Assembly (NCBI GenBank): GCA_024707015.1
Contig: JANGFR010000004.1
Span: forward strand, 1-64,000
Length of the DNA stretch: 64,000 nucleotides
Direction: 5' to 3'
From: Candidatus Culexarchaeum yellowstonense
GTDB lineage: Archaea > Thermoproteota > Methanomethylicia > Culexarchaeales > Culexarchaeaceae
Below are positions 27,004 through 35,735 of the stretch, one piece after another. Under the pieces are notes generated by a model, which worked only from the letters and a program-made list of their open reading frames with translations, was not told the DNA's origin and made no database searches. The position numbers and the translations under genes are program-made. Each line of letters starts with the position of its first letter. Position 1 is the first letter of the stretch.

Positions 27004-28416
27004 ATGAGTGAATTGTTTAATAAGGTTAGGAAGTATTTTGGTGATTATGCTGTTGATAAGAGGCTTGCATATGAGCTTGAGTTGGCTAAGCTTCCAAGGT
27101 ATGTTGCTGAATTCTTGATTTCTGAGTTTATGAATCGTAGTGGTAATTGGGAAGCTGAGCTTAGGGATTTCATTAGAAATCACTATTATGAGCCTGAGGA
27201 GAAGGAGGTTGTTAAGCATAGGTTGGTTGTGGATGGGTTGGTGGAGCTTATTGATGAGTTGAGGGTTATCGTGGATATTGAGACGGGTACCCATGTGGGT
27301 GTTATACAGGCACTTGACATTTGGGCTGAAGTCCCCATAGATATTGTTGAGAGGAATAAGGCTACTCTGGTGACTGGTATGTGGGGTCTTATAACTCTTA
27401 TGAGGACAAATGAGGTTAAGGAGGTTTTTGGTAGACCTATAGGGGCTGCGATTACAGAGTTTCAACCTTTCCAATCACCAGACACTGACCCGAAGATATT
27501 GGAGGAGGCTAGGCAACATTTCACTTTTGATGAGTGGCTTGATGTCTTGATAAATACTATAGGGCTTGACCCCAGCGTCTATAGTCCAAGGCAAAAGATA
27601 CTTCTACTTTCAAGGTTGGTACCCGTTATTGAAGGTAATGTTAATATGGTTGAGTTTGGACCTAGGCAGACTGGTAAAACGTACCTATATAGGAATTTGA
27701 GCAACTACGTTAGGATAATATCAGGTGGCAACATATCGCCAGCAGCTCTCTTCTACAATTTGAGGACTAGGGTTCCCGGGGAGCTTGTTGTTAAAGACTT
27801 AGTTGTCTTTGATGAAGTTAGTAAGGTGAGGTTTCCAAATCCCGATGAAATGATGGGTAAACTTAAGGATTATATGGAGAGTGGTGTGTTCGAGAGGGGT
27901 GATAAGAAGGCTGTCTCCGATGCATCACTGGTGTTTATGGGTAACATATCAGTTGAAATGGTTTCCGAAGGCTATATACCCGTAGAAGACTTAACTTATG
28001 TACTTCCAGAGCCCATGAGAGACTCAGCCTTCATAGATAGGGTGCATGGACTCATACCAGGATGGGAACTTCCAAAAATATCTCAAGCAAAATATCACCT
28101 ATCAAAAGGCTATGGGATAGCTTCAGACTACTTCGCAGAAGCCTTACACTCCATGAGGAAGGAAAGCCTTGTCAGCATGGTCTCCAAACACATAGACCTC
28201 TCAGAAAACTTCAAGATAAGAGATGAAAAGAGCGTGAAGAAGATCATGAGCGGCTTACTAAAACTCCTATTCCCAAACAAAACATTCGATAAAAAGGACA
28301 TCGAAAAAATAGCAAACGCAGCACTCGAATATAGGCAGAGGATAAGAGACTGGCTACACAAAATAAACCCCGGAGAATTCCCAAAAGAGAAACTTGCTAT
28401 CACGGTGAGAACTTGA
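27004..28416 (+). CDS. brxL: BrxL-type AAA+ ATPase, short form (TIGR02688-like)
   Basis: A 470-residue protein. ATG 27004 follows GGTGATATT. Residues about 215-225, FGPRQTGKTYLYR, are the Walker A region; VVFDEVSKVRF (about 266), MKDYMESGVFERG, and FMGNIS are the conserved BrxL blocks, followed by DRVHGLIPGWELPKI. The C-terminal Lon-like protease domain of full BrxL (about 650-700 residues in enterobacteria) is missing, as in the short TIGR02688 forms. BrxL is a DNA-translocating ring ATPase required for phage exclusion in several BREX types. BrxC, PglZ and BrxA/B are not present here. Confidence 0.85.
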   Translation: MSELFNKVRKYFGDYAVDKRLAYELELAKLPRYVAEFLISEFMNRSGNWEAELRDFIRNHYYEPEEKEVVKHRLVVDGLVELIDELRVIVDIETGTHVGVIQALDIWAEVPIDIVERNKATLVTGMWGLITLMRTNEVKEVFGRPIGAAITEFQPFQSPDTDPKILEEARQHFTFDEWLDVLINTIGLDPSVYSPRQKILLLSRLVPVIEGNVNMVEFGPRQTGKTYLYRNLSNYVRIISGGNISPAALFYNLRTRVPGELVVKDLVVFDEVSKVRFPNPDEMMGKLKDYMESGVFERGDKKAVSDASLVFMGNISVEMVSEGYIPVEDLTYVLPEPMRDSAFIDRVHGLIPGWELPKISQAKYHLSKGYGIASDYFAEALHSMRKESLVSMVSKHIDLSENFKIRDEKSVKKIMSGLLKLLFPNKTFDKKDIEKIANAALEYRQRIRDWLHKINPGEFPKEKLAITVRT

Positions 28417-29429
28417 CAGTAATACATGATATCATTTCAGGTTTTGTAAGATTAGAAACTGATTTAAGAATTAGCGGTCCTCCACCATCCCTACAGATTG
28501 ATGTATATGGATGGCATAATTATAACGATAAGATTTCACATATCATAATTAATCTTAACGCTAAGATTTGGGGAGTCATCATAGGCTCCACGAGTGCAAC
28601 AATAGTTCTGAAGCCGCCACCTGGACGAAGTGGTCTCACGCTTCCAATACCTCTTCCAAGTGACGTGATTAGGATTATAGAAGGCGAAAGAGTGAGAAAA
28701 AGTGGAGATGTAGAAGTAGAATTGCTAATAACATGTTATTACGTAGGGTTACCCACAACATTATCTTATTCTTCCGCATTAACTGTAAGTGGACCGCATA
28801 ATTACGATGATAAGTTCACTGTAAGTCTTGTTGAATGGAAGAACGCGCTTGGACTTAAAGATTTTGAACCATTGTTAGTAAGTAGAAGTTCTGTTAGTAA
28901 ACTAGATGAGCTTAGACATAAATGGGGACTTTTTACACATGAAGATGTCCTTATAAGACTTACTGAGTTATACGAAGGTGTAAAAATAGAAAGACCTTAT
29001 GAATTATTGTTCACAGATCCGGAGATTAAGACTATAAAAAGCAAGCTTAGCTCTCTTGTGGAAAGTGGTATGTGGAGTGAAGTATATGCGGTAAGCTTAT
29101 ACCTTGATCATAGTGGTGCTGAATATCTAATGAAGTTAAGAAAGAAAGGTGCTCATATAAAGCTCTTAACAAGGAAACCTGACAAAAAAGAGTATATAGA
29201 TGCAATAAAGTATTTGAGGGACAACTATGTGGAAGTTAAATTTAACAATATGGCCCATGCAAGATTCATAGTATTCGATGAAGATGTAGCCATAGTTATG
29301 ACAGCTGACCTCGACGTTAATGGACTCGATAACCAAAGGCAAATCGGAGTCTATATTACGGATAGAGCTACTGTAAAGGCATGTAAAGCATTCTTCAATA
29401 AACTATGGGAAGAGTCCGAGCCCTCTTAG
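28413..29429 (+). CDS. PLD-like C-terminal protein coupled to BrxL
   Basis: A 338-residue protein starting at a TTG that overlaps the BrxL stop (TTGA). Residues 1-130 are beta-rich with no family I know; PPPGRSG is prominent. Residues 205-335 resemble a PLD-type fold: a strand-helix unit (YAVSLYLDHSGAEYL), then MAHARFIVFDE followed by MTADLDVNG. The HKD motif is altered to H-x-R, so nuclease activity is doubtful and it may bind DNA or phospho-groups. DISARM carries a stand-alone PLD protein (DrmC), making this a functional parallel. Confidence 0.65.
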   Translation: MTVIHDIISGFVRLETDLRISGPPPSLQIDVYGWHNYNDKISHIIINLNAKIWGVIIGSTSATIVLKPPPGRSGLTLPIPLPSDVIRIIEGERVRKSGDVEVELLITCYYVGLPTTLSYSSALTVSGPHNYDDKFTVSLVEWKNALGLKDFEPLLVSRSSVSKLDELRHKWGLFTHEDVLIRLTELYEGVKIERPYELLFTDPEIKTIKSKLSSLVESGMWSEVYAVSLYLDHSGAEYLMKLRKKGAHIKLLTRKPDKKEYIDAIKYLRDNYVEVKFNNMAHARFIVFDEDVAIVMTADLDVNGLDNQRQIGVYITDRATVKACKAFFNKLWEESEPS

Positions 29430-29601
29430 ACCCCTTAAATACTAAAATACTAAAATAAGATAGACGACGAGAATAGCAAAGACAGGTATATGAAAACTGC
29501 GAATTAATTTTATAGATATGGCTTAATAAAAGCGCATTTAAAATAGATATCTTTGTCCTATGAGGTAGAGGTATAGAAGCTTATCGTCAATAAATTAAAC
29601 T

Positions 29602-30054
29602 TTATGCTTCTATTAGTCCTTTTAGGAATCCTTTTATTGCTGGTAGTGTTACGTGTTTTGCTGTTTCAAGCATGGCTGGCTTCGTTATTTCTGGAAGTTC
29701 GAATATTAGTCCATCTCTCTTCAGTTGCTCTCTTAGCATGTTTACGTTTTCCACAAGTCTTCCAATCTGCTCTAAATATGCTGATAAAGAGTTTAGGTAG
29801 CTTATGAGTTTGAATAGGCTTGTTAAGGCTTCCTCATCACTCTTCCCCTTGAATGTTTCCATATAGCTTTGTATTGGCTGTAAATCCTCCAAACTCTTCT
29901 CCAAAGCTTCAGCCATCCTCAACAGTGGGGTAGCCTGCATCTTAACCTTCCCAAGTTCACTACCAAGAATTGGCGTGATTACTGTGAATTTAGTGAAGGA
30001 AGCTGTTATGCTTTGATGGGTATATGGTTGCATATGCGTAGGCCTTAAGATCAT
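29602..30054 (-). CDS. hypothetical helical protein
   Basis: A 150-residue protein, mostly amphipathic helix (residues 40-120 likely coiled coil), with a hydrophobic C-terminal helix TLPAIKGFLKGLIEA. No known motif. ATG codons at positions 1, 8 and 39 are possible starts; none has a strong ribosome binding site. It lies between the BrxL operon and the GmrSD-like gene and shares the strand of the latter. It may belong to the defence island or be unrelated. Confidence 0.5.
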   Translation of the reverse strand: MILRPTHMQPYTHQSITASFTKFTVITPILGSELGKVKMQATPLLRMAEALEKSLEDLQPIQSYMETFKGKSDEEALTSLFKLISYLNSLSAYLEQIGRLVENVNMLREQLKRDGLIFELPEITKPAMLETAKHVTLPAIKGFLKGLIEA

Positions 30055-30145
30055 GTGAAATTCTCATACTTTAAACTGTAAGATAGCATGGACGAAAGTA
30101 AAAAGCATTGAAAGGAAAAATGTTTTGATGAGCACTAGAGGTTGT

Positions 30146-31780
30146 TTATTTTTCGTTTTGGTAAAATTGTGGGTATAGGTTTTTCATGTAGTTTGTTGTT
30201 TCGTTGGAGATGATTTCTGATCTCATGTCTAGGAAGGTTTCGTAGTTTTCTATTCTCCAGAGTTTTTCGTCTAGTGGTATTAGTTGTTTTGAGAGTTCAT
30301 TTTTGTCTATGTTGTATTTTTTGATGTAGACGTATGGTGCATCTCTAAGTTTTTTGTTTGTTCCTGGATTTATGAAGGCTATGTTGGCTAAGGCTTCTCG
30401 TTTCTCTTCTTCGTTATATCCAATGCTTTTTAGAAGGCTTCTTGGGAAGAAGTGGTGTATTTCAATTGTGAAATCTCTATTTATTTCATTGTGTTTGAAG
30501 AATCCTAATCTTACTTTTGTGAACCAGTCTACTGCTTGGTTCTTGTAGGCTATGAGGTATAAGACTAGTTTTAGGAATTTTCCATCGCCTTGGTAATGGA
30601 CTGATTTCTTTACGAGTTCTTTAGTTATTTTCATTGTGCTGACTTCTTTATGTAGCTTTTCTATTGCGTCTTCAAAGCTTTTTGCATTGTAAATAACGTT
30701 TATGTCTTCTTGTAAAGTTGTCTCGGAGGCGCCGCTGTATCTACCTTGCGCCAATGCTAAGAGGAAGAAGTGGAATGCCTTATTGAAGTTGTATTGGTCT
30801 GGAAACTTGTAATAAAGGTAGATTAATGGTATTATGGTGTTTTTAGCGTATATTAGCTCTGAGTTTAAGATGCCTACATTCGTTAAATCCAGAATTAGCT
30901 TCTCCATGCTCCGTTTAAAATTGGAGAAAGCATTATCTAAAACTCCATTCTTATTTTTTAGGAAGTCTTCACTGACATCCCTCAATATTGCTTTATTTTC
31001 TCCAATGGTGGTTATTGCACGAATTATTAGTGTGGGATCAAAGTAAAATCCATTGTCTTCAAGGGCATCTAAATACTTCATGAATTCTTCTCTAATCCAT
31101 CCCTCATTATATGCAGCTATGTATGCTAAGGTAACGTCTGCTTGCTTTACCCGTGTTCCCGCCTTATTGATTCTTTCAAATATCATTGCAATATTTTCCA
31201 GTGAAGCATTCACTTTAATTATGGGGATCTCAACGTATTGTAAGTCCCAAATCCTTTTTACATTATTGTAAATTTTCGTGAATAATTTTTCATTTATATT
31301 ACTCGATAATTCTGTGGCGATCTTCTCCAAATCTTCTTCTCTCTCCGCATTAAAAATCTCTTGTGGATAAATCCATGTTGGATCCTTCTTCAAAGCAGGG
31401 GACTCAAGCGCTACTTCCAGCGTTAAAACATTTATTTTTATCCTATACCTGTTAAGTAGGTTATTCCATTCATCCACATCCATCCAATACGGTCTTCTAG
31501 ACATAATCAGACACAATGACACAATTCTCTGCTGACCATCAACAATCCAATCCTTAGTCCTCTCTTCAAACACATGTTTACCAGATGTGTACTCATTCAA
31601 ATCCCATATCAGTAAAGAACCTATAGGATAACCCTTAATTAATGAGTCTAGAAGCTCCTTAACCTGATCCTTAGTCCAAACGAATTCCCTTTGAAACTCC
31701 GGAATATCCAGCTTCCCTATCACAGCTTCTTTAACCACTCTACCAATACTTATTGTATTTATTTCTGGTTTATAGGGCAA
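30146..31780 (-). CDS. GmrSD-like DUF262/DUF1524 endonuclease (single chain)
   Basis: A 544-residue protein. The DUF262 part holds LDIPEFQREFVW (24-35), GYPIGSLLIWD and WIVDGQQRI (about 80), a ParB-like NTP-binding module. The C-terminal part has IEIHHFFPRSLL and a later Asn, the His-Asn type nuclease site of DUF1524. GmrSD enzymes are type IV restriction nucleases cutting DNA with modified (for example glucosylated hydroxymethyl) cytosines. GGAGGT precedes the TTG start. It forms the right edge of the defence island and is monocistronic. Confidence 0.85.
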   Translation of the reverse strand: MPYKPEINTISIGRVVKEAVIGKLDIPEFQREFVWTKDQVKELLDSLIKGYPIGSLLIWDLNEYTSGKHVFEERTKDWIVDGQQRIVSLCLIMSRRPYWMDVDEWNNLLNRYRIKINVLTLEVALESPALKKDPTWIYPQEIFNAEREEDLEKIATELSSNINEKLFTKIYNNVKRIWDLQYVEIPIIKVNASLENIAMIFERINKAGTRVKQADVTLAYIAAYNEGWIREEFMKYLDALEDNGFYFDPTLIIRAITTIGENKAILRDVSEDFLKNKNGVLDNAFSNFKRSMEKLILDLTNVGILNSELIYAKNTIIPLIYLYYKFPDQYNFNKAFHFFLLALAQGRYSGASETTLQEDINVIYNAKSFEDAIEKLHKEVSTMKITKELVKKSVHYQGDGKFLKLVLYLIAYKNQAVDWFTKVRLGFFKHNEINRDFTIEIHHFFPRSLLKSIGYNEEEKREALANIAFINPGTNKKLRDAPYVYIKKYNIDKNELSKQLIPLDEKLWRIENYETFLDMRSEIISNETTNYMKNLYPQFYQNEK

Positions 31781-32236
31781 AATTAAACCTCCTAAAAACT
31801 AAGATATTACCTTCTATTTTCATTTACAAATATAAACGTTTTCAAAGAAAATTTTTATGATTACAGGGAATCGTTAATGAATACGCAGTAATGTTCTTTG
31901 CTTTCCTCTTGGGTGAATCTTTTATTGGGTTGCTGTGTTTCATCTCTTCTCTCCTTTGAAGGATGTTGAAATGGGGGAATGCTACTTTTTCTTAGATAAC
32001 TTGAAGGGGTTTTAATAGTTATAGTGCTAGCAGAAGCTTAATTCCTTTAAGTCTCTATAAGTGGAGCTTATAAACACGTTGAACGGAGCCTTATCCCCCA
32101 TCAATTCAACTTAGCCCAGGCACATCATTTAAACGTTTCCATAAATCCTCATATGATTTCGTTTATATTGTATTAGTGTTTTGGGTTGTTTTGTAAAGGT
32201 TTATATGTCATGTGTTTTCGCTTGAATAGCTCGTGT
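31781..32236. other. 450-base spacer, no clear gene
   Basis: Contains the upstream region of the DUF262 gene (AT-rich, 31800-31860) and about 350 bases with only short frames. On the minus strand near 32104-32155 a short in-frame peptide, SYEDLWKRLNDVPGLS then stop, may be the tail of a lost gene. No RNA gene or repeat was seen. Confidence 0.4.
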
Positions 32237-32650
32237 TTAAGTCCATTTTGGTGTTTGGGCGTTTGGGTTTGAGTCTAGTTTTGGGATGTATGGTTTTATG
32301 TCTATTATTGGTGTGCCTTGTATGGCGTCAAGCCCTTTAACGGTTAATGTGCAACCCTCCCTCTTCACAAGTTCAACGACGCATAGGCCTATTGGGTTTG
32401 GTCTTGATGGACTTCTACATGCGAATACTCCTGTTAAAATTGGTATTGTGCCCCTCTTTGGATAGACGAGTAGTGTTCTCCTATCCCTTTCATTGTCTCG
32501 TAGATGCATCCAATATAATATTATTAGGTGTGAGTATTCTTCTATCCCTCTAAGTGCTTCGCAGAATTCTGGGTGAATCCTCACAATTGCTTCATCCCCA
32601 GCCTTCTCCACAACCCCCACAAACACCAACCTAGCAGTTCCACCCTCCAT
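32237..32650 (-). CDS. TrmO/TsaA-family tRNA methyltransferase-like protein
   Basis: A 137-residue beta-barrel protein of the UPF0066 family. ACRSPSRPNPIGLCVVELV (residues 77-95) and GLDAIQGTPIIDIKPYIPKLD (about 105-125) are the SAM-binding signatures. TrmO methylates N6-threonylcarbamoyladenosine at tRNA position 37 in bacteria; archaeal members are assumed to do similar work. The frame is intact and a little shorter than bacterial TrmO, lacking its C-terminal extension. It lies outside the defence island and marks the return to housekeeping genes. Confidence 0.85.
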   Translation of the reverse strand: MEGGTARLVFVGVVEKAGDEAIVRIHPEFCEALRGIEEYSHLIILYWMHLRDNERDRRTLLVYPKRGTIPILTGVFACRSPSRPNPIGLCVVELVKREGCTLTVKGLDAIQGTPIIDIKPYIPKLDSNPNAQTPKWT

Positions 32651-32763
32651 TATACCCCCTCTAAACCTAAACTTGTAAGTATAGATAAGTGTTCTTATGC
32701 CATGCTTCCATTGAATATTAAAACTTTGAGTATTCCTTTTGGTTTGGTAAATCTATTTGTGGT

Positions 32764-33288
32764 TTAACTCTTCCTCTCTCCGTAGGCTTTCTCCAAGAGT
32801 TCCCTCATCATCTTTATTATATCCGTCTTTATTGAGGAGACTTCATTATAGACGATGTTTAACCTATTTTCTAATACATCAATCCTTTTTTCAAGACCAT
32901 CAATCCTCTTCTCGACGGACCTGAATCTCTCATCAATGGCGTTAAATCTGCTATCAATATATAACTTAAAATCATCAAACCTTTTATCAACGTATACTTT
33001 AAGGTCCTCGAACCTTTTATCCATATACCCCTTTAAATCGTCAACCCTCTTATCCACATAACCTTTTAAATTATCAAATCTATTATCAACATACCCCTTC
33101 AAGTTGTCGAATCCCTTATTAACATCTCCCCTCAGATCATCAAATCTTCTCATCATTAAGCTCATCGCCAGCATGGTGATTTCACTATCGCTCAACCTCT
33201 TCCCTTCTGAAACCTTCTTAATTATCCTAGATACGGCTTTCTCTAGGGCTCTTGAAATCAACTGCTCAACAGTCACTGAAGTAGCCAT
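32764..33288 (-). CDS. coiled-coil protein with 11-residue repeats
   Basis: A 174-residue protein. Residues 50-125 consist of about seven repeats of the form xLKGYVDKRFD, an 11-residue periodicity typical of right-handed or undecad coiled coils. The N-terminal 45 residues are a separate helical domain and the C-terminal 50 residues continue as heptads. No catalytic motif is visible. Similar archaeal repeat proteins are annotated only as hypothetical or apolipoprotein-like. The DNA repeats make copy-number variation by slippage likely. Confidence 0.7.
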   Translation of the reverse strand: MATSVTVEQLISRALEKAVSRIIKKVSEGKRLSDSEITMLAMSLMMRRFDDLRGDVNKGFDNLKGYVDNRFDNLKGYVDKRVDDLKGYMDKRFEDLKVYVDKRFDDFKLYIDSRFNAIDERFRSVEKRIDGLEKRIDVLENRLNIVYNEVSSIKTDIIKMMRELLEKAYGERKS

Positions 33289-33315
33289 AGAAGTACCATT
33301 ATCAATATATTAATG

Positions 33316-33323
33316 TTTATATA
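33316..33323 (+). promoter_or_regulatory. TATA box of a leaderless VapBC transcript
   Basis: TTTATATA is centred about 26 bases before the GTG at 33346. Archaeal transcription starts at that distance, so the mRNA should begin at the start codon. No ribosome binding site is present, in keeping with leaderless translation. Confidence 0.55.
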
Positions 33324-33345
33324 ATAGTATTACGTTGTATAACTT

Positions 33346-33615
33346 GTGGTAAAACTAAAGCTCAAAATTGGGCCTAAGGGGCAGATAGTAATACCTAAGA
33401 TATTACGTGAGAAATATGGGATTAGAGAGAATGGATATGTTTTAGTTGAGGTTAGAGATGAAGAGCTTGCGATAATAAGGGCTCCAAGCATCGAGGAGAC
33501 CTTGGAGTGGATTAAGCTTAGGAGGGGGAAGTTGAAGGCAAAGCAAGCTAATCTTGGTGATCTTGCTGAAGTCGATTTAGAGGAGGAGTTCAATGAAGAT
33601 ATTCGTGGATGCTAG
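33346..33615 (+). CDS. vapB: AbrB-type antitoxin VapB
   Basis: An 89-residue antitoxin with the swapped-hairpin domain KLKIGPKGQIVIPKILREKYG followed by a helix and an acidic tail (DLEEEFNED) that would occlude the toxin active site. It overlaps the PIN toxin gene by 23 bases. GTG is the start, with a TATA box at leaderless distance. Antitoxin and toxin form a typical type II pair, presumably autoregulated by the complex. Confidence 0.88.
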   Translation: MVKLKLKIGPKGQIVIPKILREKYGIRENGYVLVEVRDEELAIIRAPSIEETLEWIKLRRGKLKAKQANLGDLAEVDLEEEFNEDIRGC

Positions 33616-33994
33616 CCCCCTAATCTATTTAAATGTCCCAATGCCTGAGGAACAAGCAAAGCTCATTGAATCATTTTGGAAAAGTCTTCTAAGTGAACAT
33701 GAAGTCTTCACAAACCTTCTCGTTTTGGACGAGGTTATATATGTTTCGAAAAGAAAGTATGGTGTTAAACAAGAGGAAACTCTGAATTTCATAGAACGCA
33801 CAGTCCTCCCACATATTGAACTTTTATCAATTGGAGCTGAGCTATATTCATTCTTCAGACTCTATATGATGAAATTCAATCTTAAGCCGTCCGATGCTCT
33901 GCACGCAGCTACCGTTAAGAGGTACAAATTAGATGCCATTGCAAGTGAGGACAAAGATTTTGACAGAGCTGGAATAAGGAGGATATGGCTATAA
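33593..33994 (+). CDS. vapC: PIN-domain ribonuclease toxin VapC
   Basis: A 133-residue PIN toxin. Acidic residues expected in the metal site are visible: D in FVDASPLIYLN, E in LDEVIYVS, D in LKPSDALHAAT, and D in ASEDKDFD. VapC toxins cut tRNA or rRNA and are neutralised by the cognate VapB, here encoded in the overlapping upstream gene. The frame is complete and the active-site set intact, so the pair looks functional. Confidence 0.9.
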   Translation: MKIFVDASPLIYLNVPMPEEQAKLIESFWKSLLSEHEVFTNLLVLDEVIYVSKRKYGVKQEETLNFIERTVLPHIELLSIGAELYSFFRLYMMKFNLKPSDALHAATVKRYKLDAIASEDKDFDRAGIRRIWL

Positions 33995-34042
33995 TGCATT
34001 GAAATATCGAAACTGCTAGAATATACCAGCAATGGATAATGA

Positions 34043-34261
34043 CCTCCTTCTAAAGTTAAGAGGGAGTTACTGGATGAGGCTAGGAGGCTTAACATAAATG
34101 TTTCTGAGCTTATTAGGAGTGTGCTTGAAAATGAGGTTCGTAGGCGTAGGTTAATGTTGCTTGAGGAGAGATTGAAAGCTAAGAAGTCTATTCTCGAAAA
34201 GATCGACGTTGACATGACTGTAAGGCTCATTAGAGAGGGTAGAGGGAAATTGAATAAGTAA
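34043..34261 (+). pseudogene. truncated VapB-type (ribbon-helix-helix-like) antitoxin
   Basis: The frame reads PPSKVKRELLDEARRLNINV then SELIRSVLENEV and a charged C-terminal helix, the pattern of archaeal VapB proteins with a CopG-like fold. A TGA lies immediately before PPSK and there is no usable start codon upstream, so the first beta strand is lost. No PIN toxin follows. It is a decayed antitoxin next to the intact VapBC pair. Confidence 0.6.
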
Positions 34262-34341
34262 AACATATATTTGTTTAATGTGTTTAGCTTAGTTAAAGTG
34301 CTTAATTAGTTTGAATAGATCTTTGAGGGGGGTTGGCGTTA

Positions 34342-34485
34342 ATGGGGAGGGTTTTGGAGGAGTTTGTTTGGAGAATTAAGATTAGGAAGTTTATTAGGAG
34401 ATGGAATAGGCTTCTCAGGGATGTGAAGCCTAGTGGGAAGGGGTTTTCAGTGGGAAGTGTAAGGGAGGATCGTGAAAATCATTAA
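34342..34485 (+). pseudogene. C-terminal remnant of a second VapB antitoxin
   Basis: A 47-codon frame: a basic helix followed by VKPSGKGFSVGSVREDRENH. The ending with REDR is typical of the toxin-wrapping tail of archaeal VapB proteins. The DNA-binding N-terminus is absent. GAGGGGGG stands upstream, so the fragment might still be translated. No toxin gene adjoins it. Confidence 0.5.
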
Positions 34486-34617
34486 TGATTGGTTGTATTT
34501 TGTAATTGTAATAGTGTTTTTATGGCGCATGTTAATGGTGTGAAGGCTTTTTCGAGTATTTCAACTTTAGCATTTCTTATAAGTCTTTAACAACAGCCCC
34601 TCCCATTCTAGCCAACT

Positions 34618-34914
34618 TCATTCCACTAAACTCTCAATTACAGCTCTTGGATCAATTCCCTTTTCGAGGATTTCCTCAAGTTCATCTGTTTCAAGGCTCT
34701 TATGATGGATTACATCATTATCATCCTTCCTTAACAATATTACCTTGGCATCCCTTGGTTCTATTAATGTTAGGCTGCGTAAGACGTCGAAGCTGTGTGT
34801 GGCTATAACTATTTGCCTATTAGAATCGGCTAACCACTTCAATAGCGTATCCATGAGACTTGGATGCATAGCCACTTCAATATCATCCCATAGGACTGCC
34901 AAATGGGATGCCAA
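34618..34914 (-). pseudogene. C-terminal remnant of an AAA (ABC-like) ATPase
   Basis: Ninety-eight residues with VLWDDIEVAMHPSLMDTLLK (Walker B and following D-loop) and IVIATHSFDVLR (switch histidine), typical of the end of AAA_21/OLD-like ATPases. The Walker A half is missing and the in-frame upstream sequence soon loses similarity. Full-length members have 350-450 residues. It is a truncated remnant beside other decayed genes. Confidence 0.65.
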
Positions 34915-35005
34915 GGTAATGAAAGTTTTACTCTTTACTAATAATCTTGTTTTAGGGATGGTAGCCCTTTAATATGGTTTTGTTGTATTTGGTTTTGGGT
35001 GTGTT

Positions 35006-35725
35006 GTGCGGTTGGATGTTCCGTTTGATGTTGTTTATAGGAGGGTTAAGTATGCTAGGTTGGAGTTTAGGGGGTTGAGGTTGCTTGTTATTTTGCCGCT
35101 TAATGTGAAGGATCCCTCTAAGGTTTTGGAGAGGGGGAGGGTTTGGATTGAGAGGCAGTGGAGGGTTGTTCAGGAGGCTGTTAAAGAGGTTGATGGCAAT
35201 GATATCTTCATGATTTTCGGTGAAAAATACATTATAGATTGCTCCAGCACCAAAAATTCTGGGGTGAGCATTGCTGATAAGAGGATATATTTGGGTTGCA
35301 GTGACCCTAAAGTCTGTTTGAAGATTTCTCGTCAACTTAAATGGATTTTGAAGTTGAAGGTTGAATCAATAATTGGAGATTACTCCTCAAGATTTGGATT
35401 TAAACCTAATAGGGTGCTTATATGGAGGCAGAAGACTAAGTGGGGGAGCTGTTCAAGTAAGGGTAACATAACCCTAAACCTTAAACTGGTATGCCTACCA
35501 GAGCATATGGTGAAGTATGTGGTATTCCACGAATTAACCCACCTGAAGTTTAAGGGGCATAACCGTAAATTCTGGCAGACAGTGGGCATGGAATTCCCAA
35601 ACTACAAGGAACTGGAACGGGAACTCTACAAATATTGGTTCATAACCGAAATACTCTTCCAAAATCTAACCAGAAGTGCTCAACAATCCTCAAATCATGA
35701 GGGACCTTTAAAGTGGAATTTGTGA
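35006..35725 (+). CDS. DUF45 (YgjP/WLM-like) zinc metalloprotease
   Basis: A 239-residue protein with WRQKTKWGSCSSKGNITLNL (about 130-150), the core DUF45 signature, and FHELTHLKFKGHNRKFW (about 172-188), a HExxH zinc site with a downstream His. Family members such as YgjP are predicted metallopeptidases, sometimes named UTP pyrophosphatases. Length is normal. The start is a GTG at 35006. The C-terminal 15 residues are polar and not conserved-looking. Confidence 0.85.
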   Translation: MRLDVPFDVVYRRVKYARLEFRGLRLLVILPLNVKDPSKVLERGRVWIERQWRVVQEAVKEVDGNDIFMIFGEKYIIDCSSTKNSGVSIADKRIYLGCSDPKVCLKISRQLKWILKLKVESIIGDYSSRFGFKPNRVLIWRQKTKWGSCSSKGNITLNLKLVCLPEHMVKYVVFHELTHLKFKGHNRKFWQTVGMEFPNYKELERELYKYWFITEILFQNLTRSAQQSSNHEGPLKWNL

Positions 35726-35735
35726 ATTTAGTGTT

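Noticed and set aside
26932-27474. 180-codon minus-strand frame over the RM/BrxL junction
   Set aside because: Antisense shadow of well-supported genes with conserved motifs.
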